Of a DNA stretch of 41,225 nucleotides, positions 24,495 through 33,270 are shown one piece after another. Made by a program: the position numbers and the translations under genes. The DNA lies in the NCBI GenBank assembly GCA_902791745.1, contig CADAWZ010000006.1, positions 1-41,225 of the forward strand, read 5' to 3'. The notes beneath the pieces were generated by a model, which saw nothing but the letters and a program-made list of their open reading frames with translations, did not search any database and was not told where the DNA came from. Position 1 is the stretch's first letter; each line of letters opens with the position of its first letter. Source of the stretch: an uncultured bacterium. GTDB lineage: Bacteria; Vulcanimicrobiota; CADAWZ01.

Positions 24495-27400
24495 ATGGCA
24501 TTTAATCCAGAAAAATCTGTAACAATTACAGGTAACCAAGCTGCAAGTCATATCGCTTATGCTTTCAGTGAAGCAGCTGCTATCTATCCTATTACTCCTT
24601 CATCAGATATGGGGGAATTTGCTGATTCTTGGGCAAGTGAAGGAAGAAAAAATGTTTTCGGAGAGGTTCTTAATATTGTAGAAATGCAATCCGAAGCAGG
24701 TGCTGCAGGTGCAGTCCACGGATCACTTTCAGCAGGAACTTTGACAACAACATTTACTGCTTCTCAAGGTCTTCTTCTTATGATCCCTAACATGTATAAA
24801 ATTGCTGGTGAAATGCTTCCAACAGTTTTCCATGTTGCAGCAAGAGCTTTAGCCGCTCAGTCTCTTTCAATTTTTGGAGATCATTCTGATGTAATGGCTG
24901 TAAGAAATACAGGTTTTGCACTTCTTTCTTCAACCAATACGCAAGAAATCATGGATCTTGCAACAGTTGCACATTTAGCAACATTAAAATCACAAGTTCC
25001 TTTTGTACATTTCTTTGATGGTTTCAGAACTTCACATGAAATAACAAAAGTTAATGAAATTTCTTATGATACCTTGAGAGAACTCCTTGAACCCGAAATG
25101 GAATATGTAGAAAGATTCCGTCAGAGAGGTTTAAGACCAGAAAAGCCATATATGAAAGTAGGAGCTCAGAATCCAGATGTATATTTCCAAGGAAGAGAAA
25201 CTGTAAATAAATATTATGACGCACTTCCTGGTATTGTACAAGAATATATGGATAAAGTAGCAGCTAAGACAGGAAGACAGTATCATATATTTGATTACTA
25301 TGGCGATCCTGAAGCTGAAGATATAATTGTAGCAATGGGTTCTTCTTGCGAAGCAATAGAAGAGACAATAGACTACTTAAGAGCAAAAGGCAAAAAAGTT
25401 GGTCTTGTAATCGTAAGACTTTATAGACCATTTGCTGCTGAATTATTTGCAAAAACAGTTCCACAGTCTGTTAAGAGAATTGCAGTTCTCGACAGAACAA
25501 AAGAACCAGGTTCAACAGGCGAACCACTTTATCTCGATGTAGTTGCAGCTCTCAAAGGTAGAGATATTAAAATCATCGGTGGAAGATATGGACTTTCAAG
25601 TAAAGAATTCACATCTTCAATGGTAAATGGTGTATATAAACATTTAGCAGGCAAGGGAACACACAACTTCACAGTCGGTATTGACGATGATGTAACACAT
25701 CTTTCAATAGATTGTTCAGAAGAAATCATCACTGAACCAGAAGGCACAATAAGTTGCACATTCTGGGGACTTGGTAGTGATGGAACAGTCGGTGCAAACA
25801 AAGATTCTATCAAAATCATTGGTGATAACACTGATCAATATGCACAGGGTTATTTTGTATATGATTCAAAGAAATCTTATGGCAGCACAATTTCTCACTT
25901 GAGATTTGGAAAGAACAAAATAAGATCAACATATACAGTAACACACCCAGATTTCGTTGCATGTCATAACCCTGCATACTTAGGCAGATTTGATATGATC
26001 GGCGGAATCAAAGAAAATGGTGTATTCCTTCTCAACTCTGAATGGACAGCTGAAGAAGCATTTAAGCACCTTCCAGCTGATATGCAGAAGATCATCATTG
26101 ACAGAAAGATTAAATTCTACACAATCGACGCTCTAAAGATTGCAACAGAACTTGGTCTTGGTGGAAGAATCAACACAGTTATGATGACAGCATTCTTCAA
26201 GGTTTCAGGCGTACTTGAAGAAAATCACGCTATTGAACTTATCAAAAAGTCAATCAAAAAGACTTATGCTAAGAAGGGCGACGAAGTCGTACAAAAGAAC
26301 TGGACTTGTGTTGACAGAGCATGTGAATCTTTGATAAAAGTAGATGTTCCTGCAGAAGTAAATTCAGTATATGTAGAACACAAACTCATTCCTGAAGATG
26401 CAGATACATTTGCAAAGAATATATTTGAACCAATCGCACATCTCAAAGGCGACGGAATCCCTGTTTCTCATATGTCATTTGATGGCTCACTTCCAACAGG
26501 AACAGCAAAATATGACAAGAGAGGAATTGCTCCAAGAGTTCCACAGTGGGTAAAAGAATCTTGTATCCAGTGTAATATGTGCGTAAGCTCATGTCCACAT
26601 GCTGCAATCAGAGCAAAGATTTTGACAGATGAAGAGTTAAAGAATGCTCCAGCAACATTTAAGACAGCTGAAATTAAACCAAAGGCAGTTGAGGGCAAGA
26701 AATTTGTTCTTCAAGTTTATGTTGATGATTGTACTGGTTGCGGTGTCTGTGTTGAAACTTGTATCGCAAAGAATAAAGCTCTTGAATTCACAACACTTGA
26801 AAAAGCAAGAGAAAATGGCGAAACAGAAAATTATAAATTCTTTGACAATGCAACAGACAATATTGATGCAAACACAAAGACAATCAAGAATCTTGGATTT
26901 GTAAAACCATTGTTTGAGTTCTCAGGTGCTTGTGCAGGTTGTGGTGAAACACCTTATGTCAAGATGCTTTCACAGTTGTTTGGTGAAAGAATGATTGTTG
27001 CAAATGCAACAGGTTGTTCATCAATTTATAGTGGTTCATTCCCAAGTATTCCATATACAAAGACAAAAGAAGGAAGAGGTCCAGCATGGGCAAATTCACT
27101 CTTTGAAGACAATGCAGAATATGGATTTGGTATGAGATTAGCTGTTGATTCAAAGAGAGCTGCTTTGAAGAACGCAGTAGAAGCATTTATTGCTGAAGTT
27201 CCAGAAGGTGCATTTACAGATGTTCTCAAAAAAGCTCTTGATCGCTGGGATTGCAAAGAAAAATCAGACATCGAAGCCCAGGCTGAAATTGCAAAAGTTG
27301 CTGATGAATTCATCAAGACAGCAGAAGGCAAAGCAAAATGCTTGGCAATGACAATCAAGAGTTTTGCTGATTACTTTGTTGACAAGAGCGTATGGTGTAT

Positions 27401-28022
27401 CGGTGGCGATGGTTGGGCTTATGATATCGGTTACGGTGGTCTTGACCATGTTGTAGCTTCTGGTAAGAATATCAACATTCTTGTAATTGATACAGAAGTC
27501 TATTCAAATACTGGTGGTCAGTCTTCAAAATCAACACCAATTGGTGCTATTGCTAAATTTGCAAGTAACGGTAAGAGAACACCAAAGAAAAATCTTGGCT
27601 TTATGTGCATGAGTTATGGCAATGTATATGTAGCACAGATCGCTCTTGGTGCAAATCGTCAGCAGGCAATGAAAGCATTTGCAGAAGCTGAAGCCTACAA
27701 TGGAACATCTATAATTATAGCCTATGCTCCATGTATTGCTCACGGTATCAATATGCAGAAGACTCAAGTCGAGCAAAAGAATGCTGTTGACAGTGGATAT
27801 TGGCCACTTTATAGATATAATCCAGCATCAGACAAACCATTGACTTGGGAAACTCCAGAGCCAAAATCAGAGTTCAACGCTTTTGTAAAGGGTGAAAATC
27901 GTTATAAACTCTTGATTAAGAAATATGGTGCTGAAACAGCTGAGAAGATTTTTGAAGAAGCAGAAAAAGATGTAATCCGCAGAATGAATGCTTTCAAAAA
28001 TGTTCTTGAAATGCAGAAATAG
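24495..28022 (+). CDS. nifJ: Pyruvate:ferredoxin (flavodoxin) oxidoreductase, single chain
   Basis: Central enzyme of anaerobic pyruvate use: pyruvate plus CoA gives acetyl-CoA, CO2 and reduced ferredoxin. All domains are in one chain of 1175 residues, the usual size. The N-terminal domain has AAIYPITPSSDMGE. Two ferredoxin-type [4Fe-4S] motifs lie in the middle (CIQCNMCVSSCPH and CTGCGVCVETC). The C-terminal thiamine diphosphate domain has GACAGCGETPYVK, ATGCSSIYSGSFPS, GGDGWAYDIGYGG and YSNTGGQSSKSTPIGA. A GGAGG site lies 10 bases before the ATG. Codon choice looks more biased (many AAG, ATC, GAC) than in its neighbours, as expected of a highly expressed gene. It is monocistronic, with its own terminator. 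Confidence 0.97.
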   Translation: MAFNPEKSVTITGNQAASHIAYAFSEAAAIYPITPSSDMGEFADSWASEGRKNVFGEVLNIVEMQSEAGAAGAVHGSLSAGTLTTTFTASQGLLLMIPNMYKIAGEMLPTVFHVAARALAAQSLSIFGDHSDVMAVRNTGFALLSSTNTQEIMDLATVAHLATLKSQVPFVHFFDGFRTSHEITKVNEISYDTLRELLEPEMEYVERFRQRGLRPEKPYMKVGAQNPDVYFQGRETVNKYYDALPGIVQEYMDKVAAKTGRQYHIFDYYGDPEAEDIIVAMGSSCEAIEETIDYLRAKGKKVGLVIVRLYRPFAAELFAKTVPQSVKRIAVLDRTKEPGSTGEPLYLDVVAALKGRDIKIIGGRYGLSSKEFTSSMVNGVYKHLAGKGTHNFTVGIDDDVTHLSIDCSEEIITEPEGTISCTFWGLGSDGTVGANKDSIKIIGDNTDQYAQGYFVYDSKKSYGSTISHLRFGKNKIRSTYTVTHPDFVACHNPAYLGRFDMIGGIKENGVFLLNSEWTAEEAFKHLPADMQKIIIDRKIKFYTIDALKIATELGLGGRINTVMMTAFFKVSGVLEENHAIELIKKSIKKTYAKKGDEVVQKNWTCVDRACESLIKVDVPAEVNSVYVEHKLIPEDADTFAKNIFEPIAHLKGDGIPVSHMSFDGSLPTGTAKYDKRGIAPRVPQWVKESCIQCNMCVSSCPHAAIRAKILTDEELKNAPATFKTAEIKPKAVEGKKFVLQVYVDDCTGCGVCVETCIAKNKALEFTTLEKARENGETENYKFFDNATDNIDANTKTIKNLGFVKPLFEFSGACAGCGETPYVKMLSQLFGERMIVANATGCSSIYSGSFPSIPYTKTKEGRGPAWANSLFEDNAEYGFGMRLAVDSKRAALKNAVEAFIAEVPEGAFTDVLKKALDRWDCKEKSDIEAQAEIAKVADEFIKTAEGKAKCLAMTIKSFADYFVDKSVWCIGGDGWAYDIGYGGLDHVVASGKNINILVIDTEVYSNTGGQSSKSTPIGAIAKFASNGKRTPKKNLGFMCMSYGNVYVAQIALGANRQQAMKAFAEAEAYNGTSIIIAYAPCIAHGINMQKTQVEQKNAVDSGYWPLYRYNPASDKPLTWETPEPKSEFNAFVKGENRYKLLIKKYGAETAEKIFEEAEKDVIRRMNAFKNVLEMQK

Positions 28023-28059
28023 AATCTCGATTCAGTATTTTTGTAACATTTGATTAAAT

Positions 28060-28100
28060 AAAAGTTCCTTTTGTTAATTTTAGCAAGAGGAACTTTTTTA
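28060..28100 (+). terminator. Terminator of the oxidoreductase gene
   Basis: AAAAGTTCCT (28060-28069) pairs with AGGAACTTTT (28088-28097), with the T-run continuing to 28099. Confidence 0.85.
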
Positions 28101-28101
28101 T

Positions 28102-28130
28102 TTGCTTTGTCTGATGGATTGTGGTATAAT
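28102..28130 (+). promoter_or_regulatory. Probable extended -10 promoter for AAA-ATPase copy 2
   Basis: TTGCTT (28102-28107), 17 bases, then TATAAT (28125-28130) preceded by TGG, an extended -10 form. It predicts a long leader of about 195 bases containing the inverted repeat at 28204-28270. Confidence 0.6.
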
Positions 28131-28203
28131 AAATAAAATAGAATTTGAATAATTCGGTTTTTACAGCAATTTTTAAAAATGTTAAGAAAAAAATAATATT
28201 TAG

Positions 28204-28270
28204 TTTTTGGATAAGCCATTCACTTAAGGCTCCGCTTCGCTCTATTTCCGTTCATTGGCTTATCCAAAAA
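28204..28270 (+). repeat. 67-bp inverted-repeat element in the AAA-ATPase leader
   Basis: A perfect 15-bp inverted repeat, TTTTTGGATAAGCCA (28204-28218) and TGGCTTATCCAAAAA (28256-28270), encloses 37 bases. Those bases contain a GC-rich core (GGCTCCGCTTCGCTC) unlike the AT-rich surroundings. It could be a small repeat element or a structured leader RNA. It is not a terminator of the preceding gene, which has its own. Confidence 0.75.
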
Positions 28271-28335
28271 TGAAATTCGCACTAATTAGAAAATAAACCA
28301 ATTATTTAATTTCCGAGTTAATAATAGGAGAAAAA

Positions 28336-29883
28336 ATGCAAAAACTTCCAATAGGTATTCAAAGTTTTGAAGACATTCGTAAAGAAAATTATCTTTATGT
28401 TGATAAAACAAAACAAATATTAAAAATGATAGAGAATGGAAAATGTTATTTTTTTTCTCGCCCTCGCCGTTTTGGAAAATCTTTAACAATATCTACACTT
28501 GAAGCGATGTTTAAAGGTGAGGTTGAATTATTTAAAGGTCTTTATGCTGAAGAATGGGTAAAAGAACAAGCAAAAAATCCTGCAGGTGTCATAAGAATTG
28601 ACATGGGACATTTAACAGCTTATAAAAATAGTGACGAATTAAATGATTCTATTGTATTTTATCTTGAAAAGTTTGTTGAAAAAAATAAATTAGATGTCTC
28701 TTTAAATCAAAAAGCAGGCAAATTATTATTAAACATAATTAGTGTACTATATGAACAATTTGCTTCAGTTGTAGTTTTAATAGATGAATATGATAAGCCA
28801 ATTACAGACAATATCGATAATTTAGAAAAAGCAAATGAAATGCGAGAGGCTCTTCGTCCTTTTTATGGTTTGCTAAAAGATTGTAAAGAAGTAAAATTTG
28901 TCTTTATAACAGGGATTTCTAAATTTAGTAAAACTGGAATTTTTTCTGGATTCAATAATTTGAAAGATATATCTATGACTGAAAAGTACAGCGATATTGT
29001 CGGATATACTCAAAAAGAACTCGAAGATAATTTTGTAGATTTCTTTGAACAGCCAATGAAAAAATTTTCTTTTACTAAAGAAGAATTATTGGAGAAAATA
29101 AAAGATTATTATGATGGTTTTTCATTTGATGGTAAAGTAAGAGTATATAATCCATTTTCAGTATTAAATTTTTTTGATGATTCAAATTTTGATAATTATT
29201 GGTATGATTCAGGAATGCCTTCTTTTCTTGCTAAATATTTAAAAGAACATAAAATTAAAGAACCAAAAGAATACATCCAAAAAAGAGTCACTTCAGATTT
29301 TATAAGTTCTCAGGAAATAGAAAATACTTCTGTAGAGAGTTTTTTATATCAGGCAGGTTATTTGACAATAAAAGAAAGAAGAGGTAATATTCTTATTCTT
29401 GATTATCCAAATGAAGAAGTTCGCAGTTCAATGGATAGACTTTATCTTGATAATTTTTATAATATAAAAGATTTTGCTGGATTTAGTAATGATATTTGGT
29501 TATCTTTAGAGTCAGAAAATATTTCACAGATAGTAAATATATTTAACGAAGCCTTAAAAGGTGTTCCTTATGATGATTACAAAAATAGGGATGAGGCTTG
29601 GTATCGATCTTTATTTTTAATGTTACTTAGTGGAGCAAAAATAACATATTTTTCCGAAGTTCATACATTTAAAGGTCGTTCAGATGTTGTAATAGTATTT
29701 AAAGAAAAAATAATAGTTCTTGAATTTAAATTTGCTAAAAATTCAAGAGGTATATCTTATCAAAGGAAAAAAGGAAAAGAGCAGATAGAGTCGAGAGATT
29801 ATGCTTCTACTTATAAATCAACTAAGAAAGTAATAACAGCTGTATTTATTGCAAATGATGAAAAAAGGCAAGTTGTAATATAA
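28336..29883 (+). CDS. AAA-ATPase-like / PD-(D/E)XK nuclease-like protein, copy 2
   Basis: Close paralogue of the gene at 11012-12586 (515 residues); the first 60 residues are nearly identical. P-loop SRPRRFGKS (K48), Walker B VVVLIDEYDKP (D150, E151) and the C-terminal GRSD (D450) with EFK (E463, K465) are all kept. The middle third diverges more, including the DNYWYDSGMPSFL region that is typical of the family. AGGAG lies shortly before the ATG. The leader differs completely from that of copy 1. Function is unknown for the family. The intact motifs in both copies argue against decay. Confidence 0.9.
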   Translation: MQKLPIGIQSFEDIRKENYLYVDKTKQILKMIENGKCYFFSRPRRFGKSLTISTLEAMFKGEVELFKGLYAEEWVKEQAKNPAGVIRIDMGHLTAYKNSDELNDSIVFYLEKFVEKNKLDVSLNQKAGKLLLNIISVLYEQFASVVVLIDEYDKPITDNIDNLEKANEMREALRPFYGLLKDCKEVKFVFITGISKFSKTGIFSGFNNLKDISMTEKYSDIVGYTQKELEDNFVDFFEQPMKKFSFTKEELLEKIKDYYDGFSFDGKVRVYNPFSVLNFFDDSNFDNYWYDSGMPSFLAKYLKEHKIKEPKEYIQKRVTSDFISSQEIENTSVESFLYQAGYLTIKERRGNILILDYPNEEVRSSMDRLYLDNFYNIKDFAGFSNDIWLSLESENISQIVNIFNEALKGVPYDDYKNRDEAWYRSLFLMLLSGAKITYFSEVHTFKGRSDVVIVFKEKIIVLEFKFAKNSRGISYQRKKGKEQIESRDYASTYKSTKKVITAVFIANDEKRQVVI

Positions 29884-29947
29884 AAAGTATAATATCTAAA
29901 AGATAATATAATAATGATTAAAATAGTTGAAAGGGGAAAGGATAAAT

Positions 29948-30184
29948 ATGAGATATTGGGTGTGTCAATCATGTAAATCAGGACAGGTTGATGATGTAAA
30001 ACCTACGAAGTGTTTAAACTGCGGTAAAGTCGGTGGACAATGGAAATCTAGTGATGTTACTAATATGGGGAGTTTCAAAATGTACAGATGTACTAATTGC
30101 GAGTATGGCGTTCAAGAGCGTCAAACTCCTACATATTCTTGTCCAAGTTGCGGTTCAAAGTGTTGGAAAATATTTAATGGATAG
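29948..30184 (+). CDS. Small double zinc-ribbon (rubredoxin/rubrerythrin-like) protein
   Basis: A 78-residue protein made of two zinc-ribbon units. The first, WVCQSC...PTKCLNC (C6, C9, C22, C25), resembles the rubredoxin-like C-terminal domain of rubrerythrins. The second has C48, C51, C65, C68 and an extra C72. I chose the ATG at 29948 over a TTG at 29927. The upstream codons are themselves the purine-rich ribosome site (GAAAGGGGAAAGG), and the protein then starts directly with the ribbon. It could bind iron or zinc; electron transfer or peroxide defence would fit an anaerobe, but is inferred. Weak terminator-like A/T pairing follows near 30205-30240. Confidence 0.8.
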   Translation: MRYWVCQSCKSGQVDDVKPTKCLNCGKVGGQWKSSDVTNMGSFKMYRCTNCEYGVQERQTPTYSCPSCGSKCWKIFNG

Positions 30185-30279
30185 ATATCGAATAGTTAGA
30201 TAAAAGCGTTTTTTAAAAAAATAAAAAAATATTTTTTAAAAAGAAGGAATAGAAAAAAAAACATAGAATTATATTTACC

Positions 30280-30306
30280 GTAAAACAAATTAATTGTTTG
30301 TTTTAC
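30280..30306 (+). repeat. Perfect inverted repeat just before tRNA-Leu
   Basis: GTAAAACAAA (30280-30289) and TTTGTTTTAC (30297-30306) pair perfectly over 10 bp with a 7-base loop. It ends 3 bases before the mature 5' end of the tRNA. It may be part of the precursor leader or a binding site. No clear tRNA promoter is visible. Confidence 0.75.
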
Positions 30307-30309
30307 AAT

Positions 30310-30393
30310 GCCGAAGTGGCGGAATAGGCAGACGCGCCGGTCTCAAAAACCGGTGGGATTTATCCCTTATCGGTTCGATTCCGATCTTCGGCA
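30310..30393 (+). tRNA. tRNA-Leu (anticodon CAA)
   Basis: The acceptor stem GCCGAAG pairs with CTTCGGC, followed by discriminator A. The anticodon stem CCGGT/ACCGG closes the loop CTCAAAA, giving anticodon CAA, which reads UUG. A long variable arm (GGGA-TTTA-TCCC) marks a class II tRNA. The T arm is ATCGG-TTCGATT-CCGAT. The CCA end is not encoded; T residues follow directly. Confidence 0.97.
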
Positions 30394-30407
30394 TTTTTTA
30401 TTTTAAA

Positions 30408-30437
30408 CGCCACATATAATTTGTGGCATTTTTTATT
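30408..30437 (+). terminator. Terminator after tRNA-Leu
   Basis: GCCACA (30409-30414) pairs with TGTGGC (30422-30427), followed by A and a T-run (30429-30437). It ends only 14 bases before the methyltransferase start. The loop is TATAATT, whose TATAAT might double as a -10 box, but no -35 box is seen. Confidence 0.8.
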
Positions 30438-30450
30438 TTAAAGTAACATT

Positions 30451-31461
30451 ATGAACAATAAAATTGTAAGTCTCTTTTCAGGGGCTGGGGGACTTGATAA
30501 AGGTTTTGAAAAAGCAGGTTTTGACATAATTTGGGCAAATGAATTTGATTCATCTATTTGGGAGACATTTGAATATAATTTTCCAAAAGTACATTTAGAT
30601 AAAAGAAGTATAAAAAGTATTGACACAAAAGATGTTCCTGATTGTATTGGAATTATAGGTGGTCCACCATGTCAAAGTTGGAGTGAGGCAGGAACATTGC
30701 GAGGAATTGAAGATGAAAGAGGTAAACTTTTTTATGAGTTCATCAGAATTTTAAGAGCTAAACAACCTCTTTTCTTTTTAGCTGAAAATGTATCTGGAAT
30801 GTTATCAAAAAGACATTCAAAAGCACTTGAAAATATCAAAAATTTGTTCGAAAAATCTGGTTATCATTTGAGTTTTAAATTGTTAAATGCAAATGATTAT
30901 GATGTCCCACAAGATAGAAAGCGTGTAATTTTTGTTGGTTACAGAAATGATTTAAATTTAACTTTTGAATTTCCTAAAGAACACAAATATAGACCAGTTT
31001 TAAAAGATGTCATTTGGGATTTAAAAGATTCTGCAATTCCTGCAAAAGAAAAAAATTACACTAATGCTGAGTTTTGTGTTCTTCCTAATCACGAATATAT
31101 GATTGGAGGATTTTCAACAATTTACATGTCGAGGAATCGTGTAAGAACTTGGAATGAGCCTTCTTTTACAATTCAAGCAGGAGGGCGACATGCACCAATT
31201 CACCCACAAGCTCCCAAAATGATTTTTATTGAACAAGATAAAAGAGAATTTGTAAAAGGACAAGAAAATTTATATAGGAGATTGTCTGTGAGAGAATGTG
31301 CAAGAATCCAAACTTTCCCAGATGATTTTATATTTAAATATTCAAATTTAGCTGTTGGTTATAAAATGATTGGAAATGCTGTTCCTGTAAATTTGGCTTT
31401 TTGCCTTGCAGAAAAAATAAAACAAGATTTAAAGATGATTATAAAAAAAGATAATTTGTAA
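30451..31461 (+). CDS. DNA (cytosine-5) methyltransferase, M.HaeIII-like, orphan
   Basis: C5-cytosine methyltransferase of 336 residues. Motif I is [13 protein letters not shown]. Motif [12 protein letters not shown] has catalytic C74. Motif VI is ENV (112-114), motif [12 protein letters not shown] and motif [15 protein letters not shown]. The target-recognition region ([23 protein letters not shown], then HPQAPKM and [22 protein letters not shown]) closely resembles M.HaeIII as I remember it, so GGCC is the predicted site. No restriction enzyme gene lies on either side: tRNA-Leu is upstream and a phosphatase gene downstream. It could protect against outside enzymes or act in regulation. No strong ribosome site is visible. 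Confidence 0.92.
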   Translation: MNNKIVSLFSGAGGLDKGFEKAGFDIIWANEFDSSIWETFEYNFPKVHLDKRSIKSIDTKDVPDCIGIIGGPPCQSWSEAGTLRGIEDERGKLFYEFIRILRAKQPLFFLAENVSGMLSKRHSKALENIKNLFEKSGYHLSFKLLNANDYDVPQDRKRVIFVGYRNDLNLTFEFPKEHKYRPVLKDVIWDLKDSAIPAKEKNYTNAEFCVLPNHEYMIGGFSTIYMSRNRVRTWNEPSFTIQAGGRHAPIHPQAPKMIFIEQDKREFVKGQENLYRRLSVRECARIQTFPDDFIFKYSNLAVGYKMIGNAVPVNLAFCLAEKIKQDLKMIIKKDNL

Positions 31462-31474
31462 AATAAAAAAAGAG

Positions 31475-31502
31475 TTGAGACATATTTTGTCGAATATATA
31501 AA
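31475..31502 (+). promoter_or_regulatory. Probable promoter of the signalling operon
   Basis: TTGAGA (31475-31480) and TATAAA (31497-31502) with a 16-base spacer; each box has five of six consensus bases. It lies just after the methyltransferase stop and about 35 bases before the phosphatase start. Confidence 0.6.
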
Positions 31503-31536
31503 AAACATACAATTATACATTATTGAAGAGCTAATT

Positions 31537-33270
31537 ATGAATACTACAAAAAAAGTAAAAGCCTCTATGGAGGACAGATATAAATTTTATTATGATATTG
31601 GAAGGTTGTTTAACTCCAGTTTCAATATCAATTTCCTTTTGGATACTGTTCTTTCAAAAATTGTAAATGAGATGAATGTTGAGGGAGGGGCTTTTTGGCT
31701 TTATGATAATGAAAAGAATAAAGCAATTTGTAGTAATTGCATAAATCCTTCTGGAATTGTTTTAAGTGGTTTTGAAATAAAAAGTGATTTAGGCATAAAA
31801 GGTTATTGTATTAGGAATAGAAAACAAATTATGCTTGATGACATTAGTAAATTTCAAGATTATGAAGATGATTTTGAGAGAAAAATGAAATTAAATGTCA
31901 GAAGTATTGCCTGTGTTCCAATGCTTCACAAACAGACTTTAATTGGAATGATTGAATTGATAAATGGTAATGACGATCCGCCATTTTCAAATAATGATTT
32001 AGAACTTCTCGAATTTATTTCAAATACTACTGCTATAGCTCTAAACAAGGCACATCTTTTTGATGATACAACAGAAAGAGAAAGATTGAAAAAAGAGCTT
32101 GAATTTGCTTCTTTTTTACAGTCATCTATTCTTCCTTTGAAAAAAGTTGAAAATCCTTTTTTTGAACTACATTCTACACTTGAACAGACAAAAGAGATGG
32201 GGGGAGACTTTTATGATTGGCGTGAGCTTGAAGAAAATAAATATTTATTTTTGATCGCTGATGTCTCTGGAAAAGGTAGCCCTGCAGCAATTTTTATGGC
32301 AATTGCAAGAAGTATAATGTGGACTGTCAGTAACTTTTTTCATGATCCCAAAAAGATTTTGGAAAAAACAAATGAATTTTTGAGAAATTCAAACAGAATT
32401 GACATGTTTGTTACAACTCTTTTAATTGTTGTCGATACAAAACAGAAAACATTGAAATATGTCTCTGCTGGTCATAATTCTGGTTTTTTGATAAGAAAAA
32501 ATGGAGATGTAGTCCCGCTTAAAACAAAGGGGATGCCACTTGGTGTTGTAGAAAAATCAACTTATGAGCAGAAAGAAATATCTATTGAAAAAGATGATCT
32601 TTTATTCCTATATACAGATGGTTTGACTGAAACAACAAATAAAAATGGCAAGGAATATGGAGAGGAAAAATTAGAGAGAAAAGCTGTAAATTTACGCTTT
32701 AAACCTCTTGCAGAAATATCGGAAAATGTTTTTTCATCACTAAATAAATATTCAAATAACCAAGTTACAGATGATAGATGTCTGATGTTACTTCGTTTTT
32801 TAGAGCCTGGACCTAAAAAGTCTCCTATGGATTCATTTGCATTAAATCTTTCCGATAAAATGGACGATATAACAAAAACTCTTGAATATGTTGAGAGAGT
32901 TGCAATAGGTGGGGGATTTAGTGCTGATGATATAAATGATATTTTGATTGCAGTTGAAGAAATTTGCGTGAATGTGATAATGTATGGATTTCCTCAATCA
33001 AAAGCTCACTATACTGCTGATGCTTGGACAGATGACGAAAAAATAACTGTCGTCATAAAAGACAAGGGAATACCATTTGATCCAACAAGGGTTTTAGAAG
33101 CTCCAGAAGAATTTAATACGAGAAGAGATGATGGTGGTTATGGTCTTCTTCTAATTAGAGAGCTTATGGATGAAATAAACTATAGATATGATGATGAAAA
33201 AGGAAATATATCTACTTTAATAAAAAGAAAGACTGTTAGAAATGAGGATAACATGAGGAAAGATGACTAA
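31537..33270 (+). CDS. GAF - SpoIIE/RsbU phosphatase - HATPase (RsbW-type) fusion
   Basis: A 577-residue cytoplasmic signalling protein with three domains. A GAF sensor lies at about 20-180 (GAFWLYDNEKNKA, GIKGYCI, ACVPMLHKQTLIGMIELIN). The PP2C-type phosphatase at about 190-395 has MGGDFYDW, ADVSGKGSPAAIFMA, VSAGHN and LYTDGLTE. A GHKL kinase domain at about 430-570 has an N-box VEEICVNVIMYGF and a G-box DDGGYGLLLI. In the Rsb/SpoIIA systems these last two activities oppose each other: the kinase phosphorylates a STAS protein and the phosphatase restores it. Here they are in one chain, and a STAS gene lies downstream. It overlaps the next gene by 8 bases. No sigma factor gene is nearby. Confidence 0.9.
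   Translation: MNTTKKVKASMEDRYKFYYDIGRLFNSSFNINFLLDTVLSKIVNEMNVEGGAFWLYDNEKNKAICSNCINPSGIVLSGFEIKSDLGIKGYCIRNRKQIMLDDISKFQDYEDDFERKMKLNVRSIACVPMLHKQTLIGMIELINGNDDPPFSNNDLELLEFISNTTAIALNKAHLFDDTTERERLKKELEFASFLQSSILPLKKVENPFFELHSTLEQTKEMGGDFYDWRELEENKYLFLIADVSGKGSPAAIFMAIARSIMWTVSNFFHDPKKILEKTNEFLRNSNRIDMFVTTLLIVVDTKQKTLKYVSAGHNSGFLIRKNGDVVPLKTKGMPLGVVEKSTYEQKEISIEKDDLLFLYTDGLTETTNKNGKEYGEEKLERKAVNLRFKPLAEISENVFSSLNKYSNNQVTDDRCLMLLRFLEPGPKKSPMDSFALNLSDKMDDITKTLEYVERVAIGGGFSADDINDILIAVEEICVNVIMYGFPQSKAHYTADAWTDDEKITVVIKDKGIPFDPTRVLEAPEEFNTRRDDGGYGLLLIRELMDEINYRYDDEKGNISTLIKRKTVRNEDNMRKDD

Noticed and set aside
30415-30420. TATAAT in the tRNA terminator loop as a promoter for the methyltransferase
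   Set aside because: No -35 box lies at a usable distance, and the box is inside a stable hairpin loop; it is mentioned only as a possibility.
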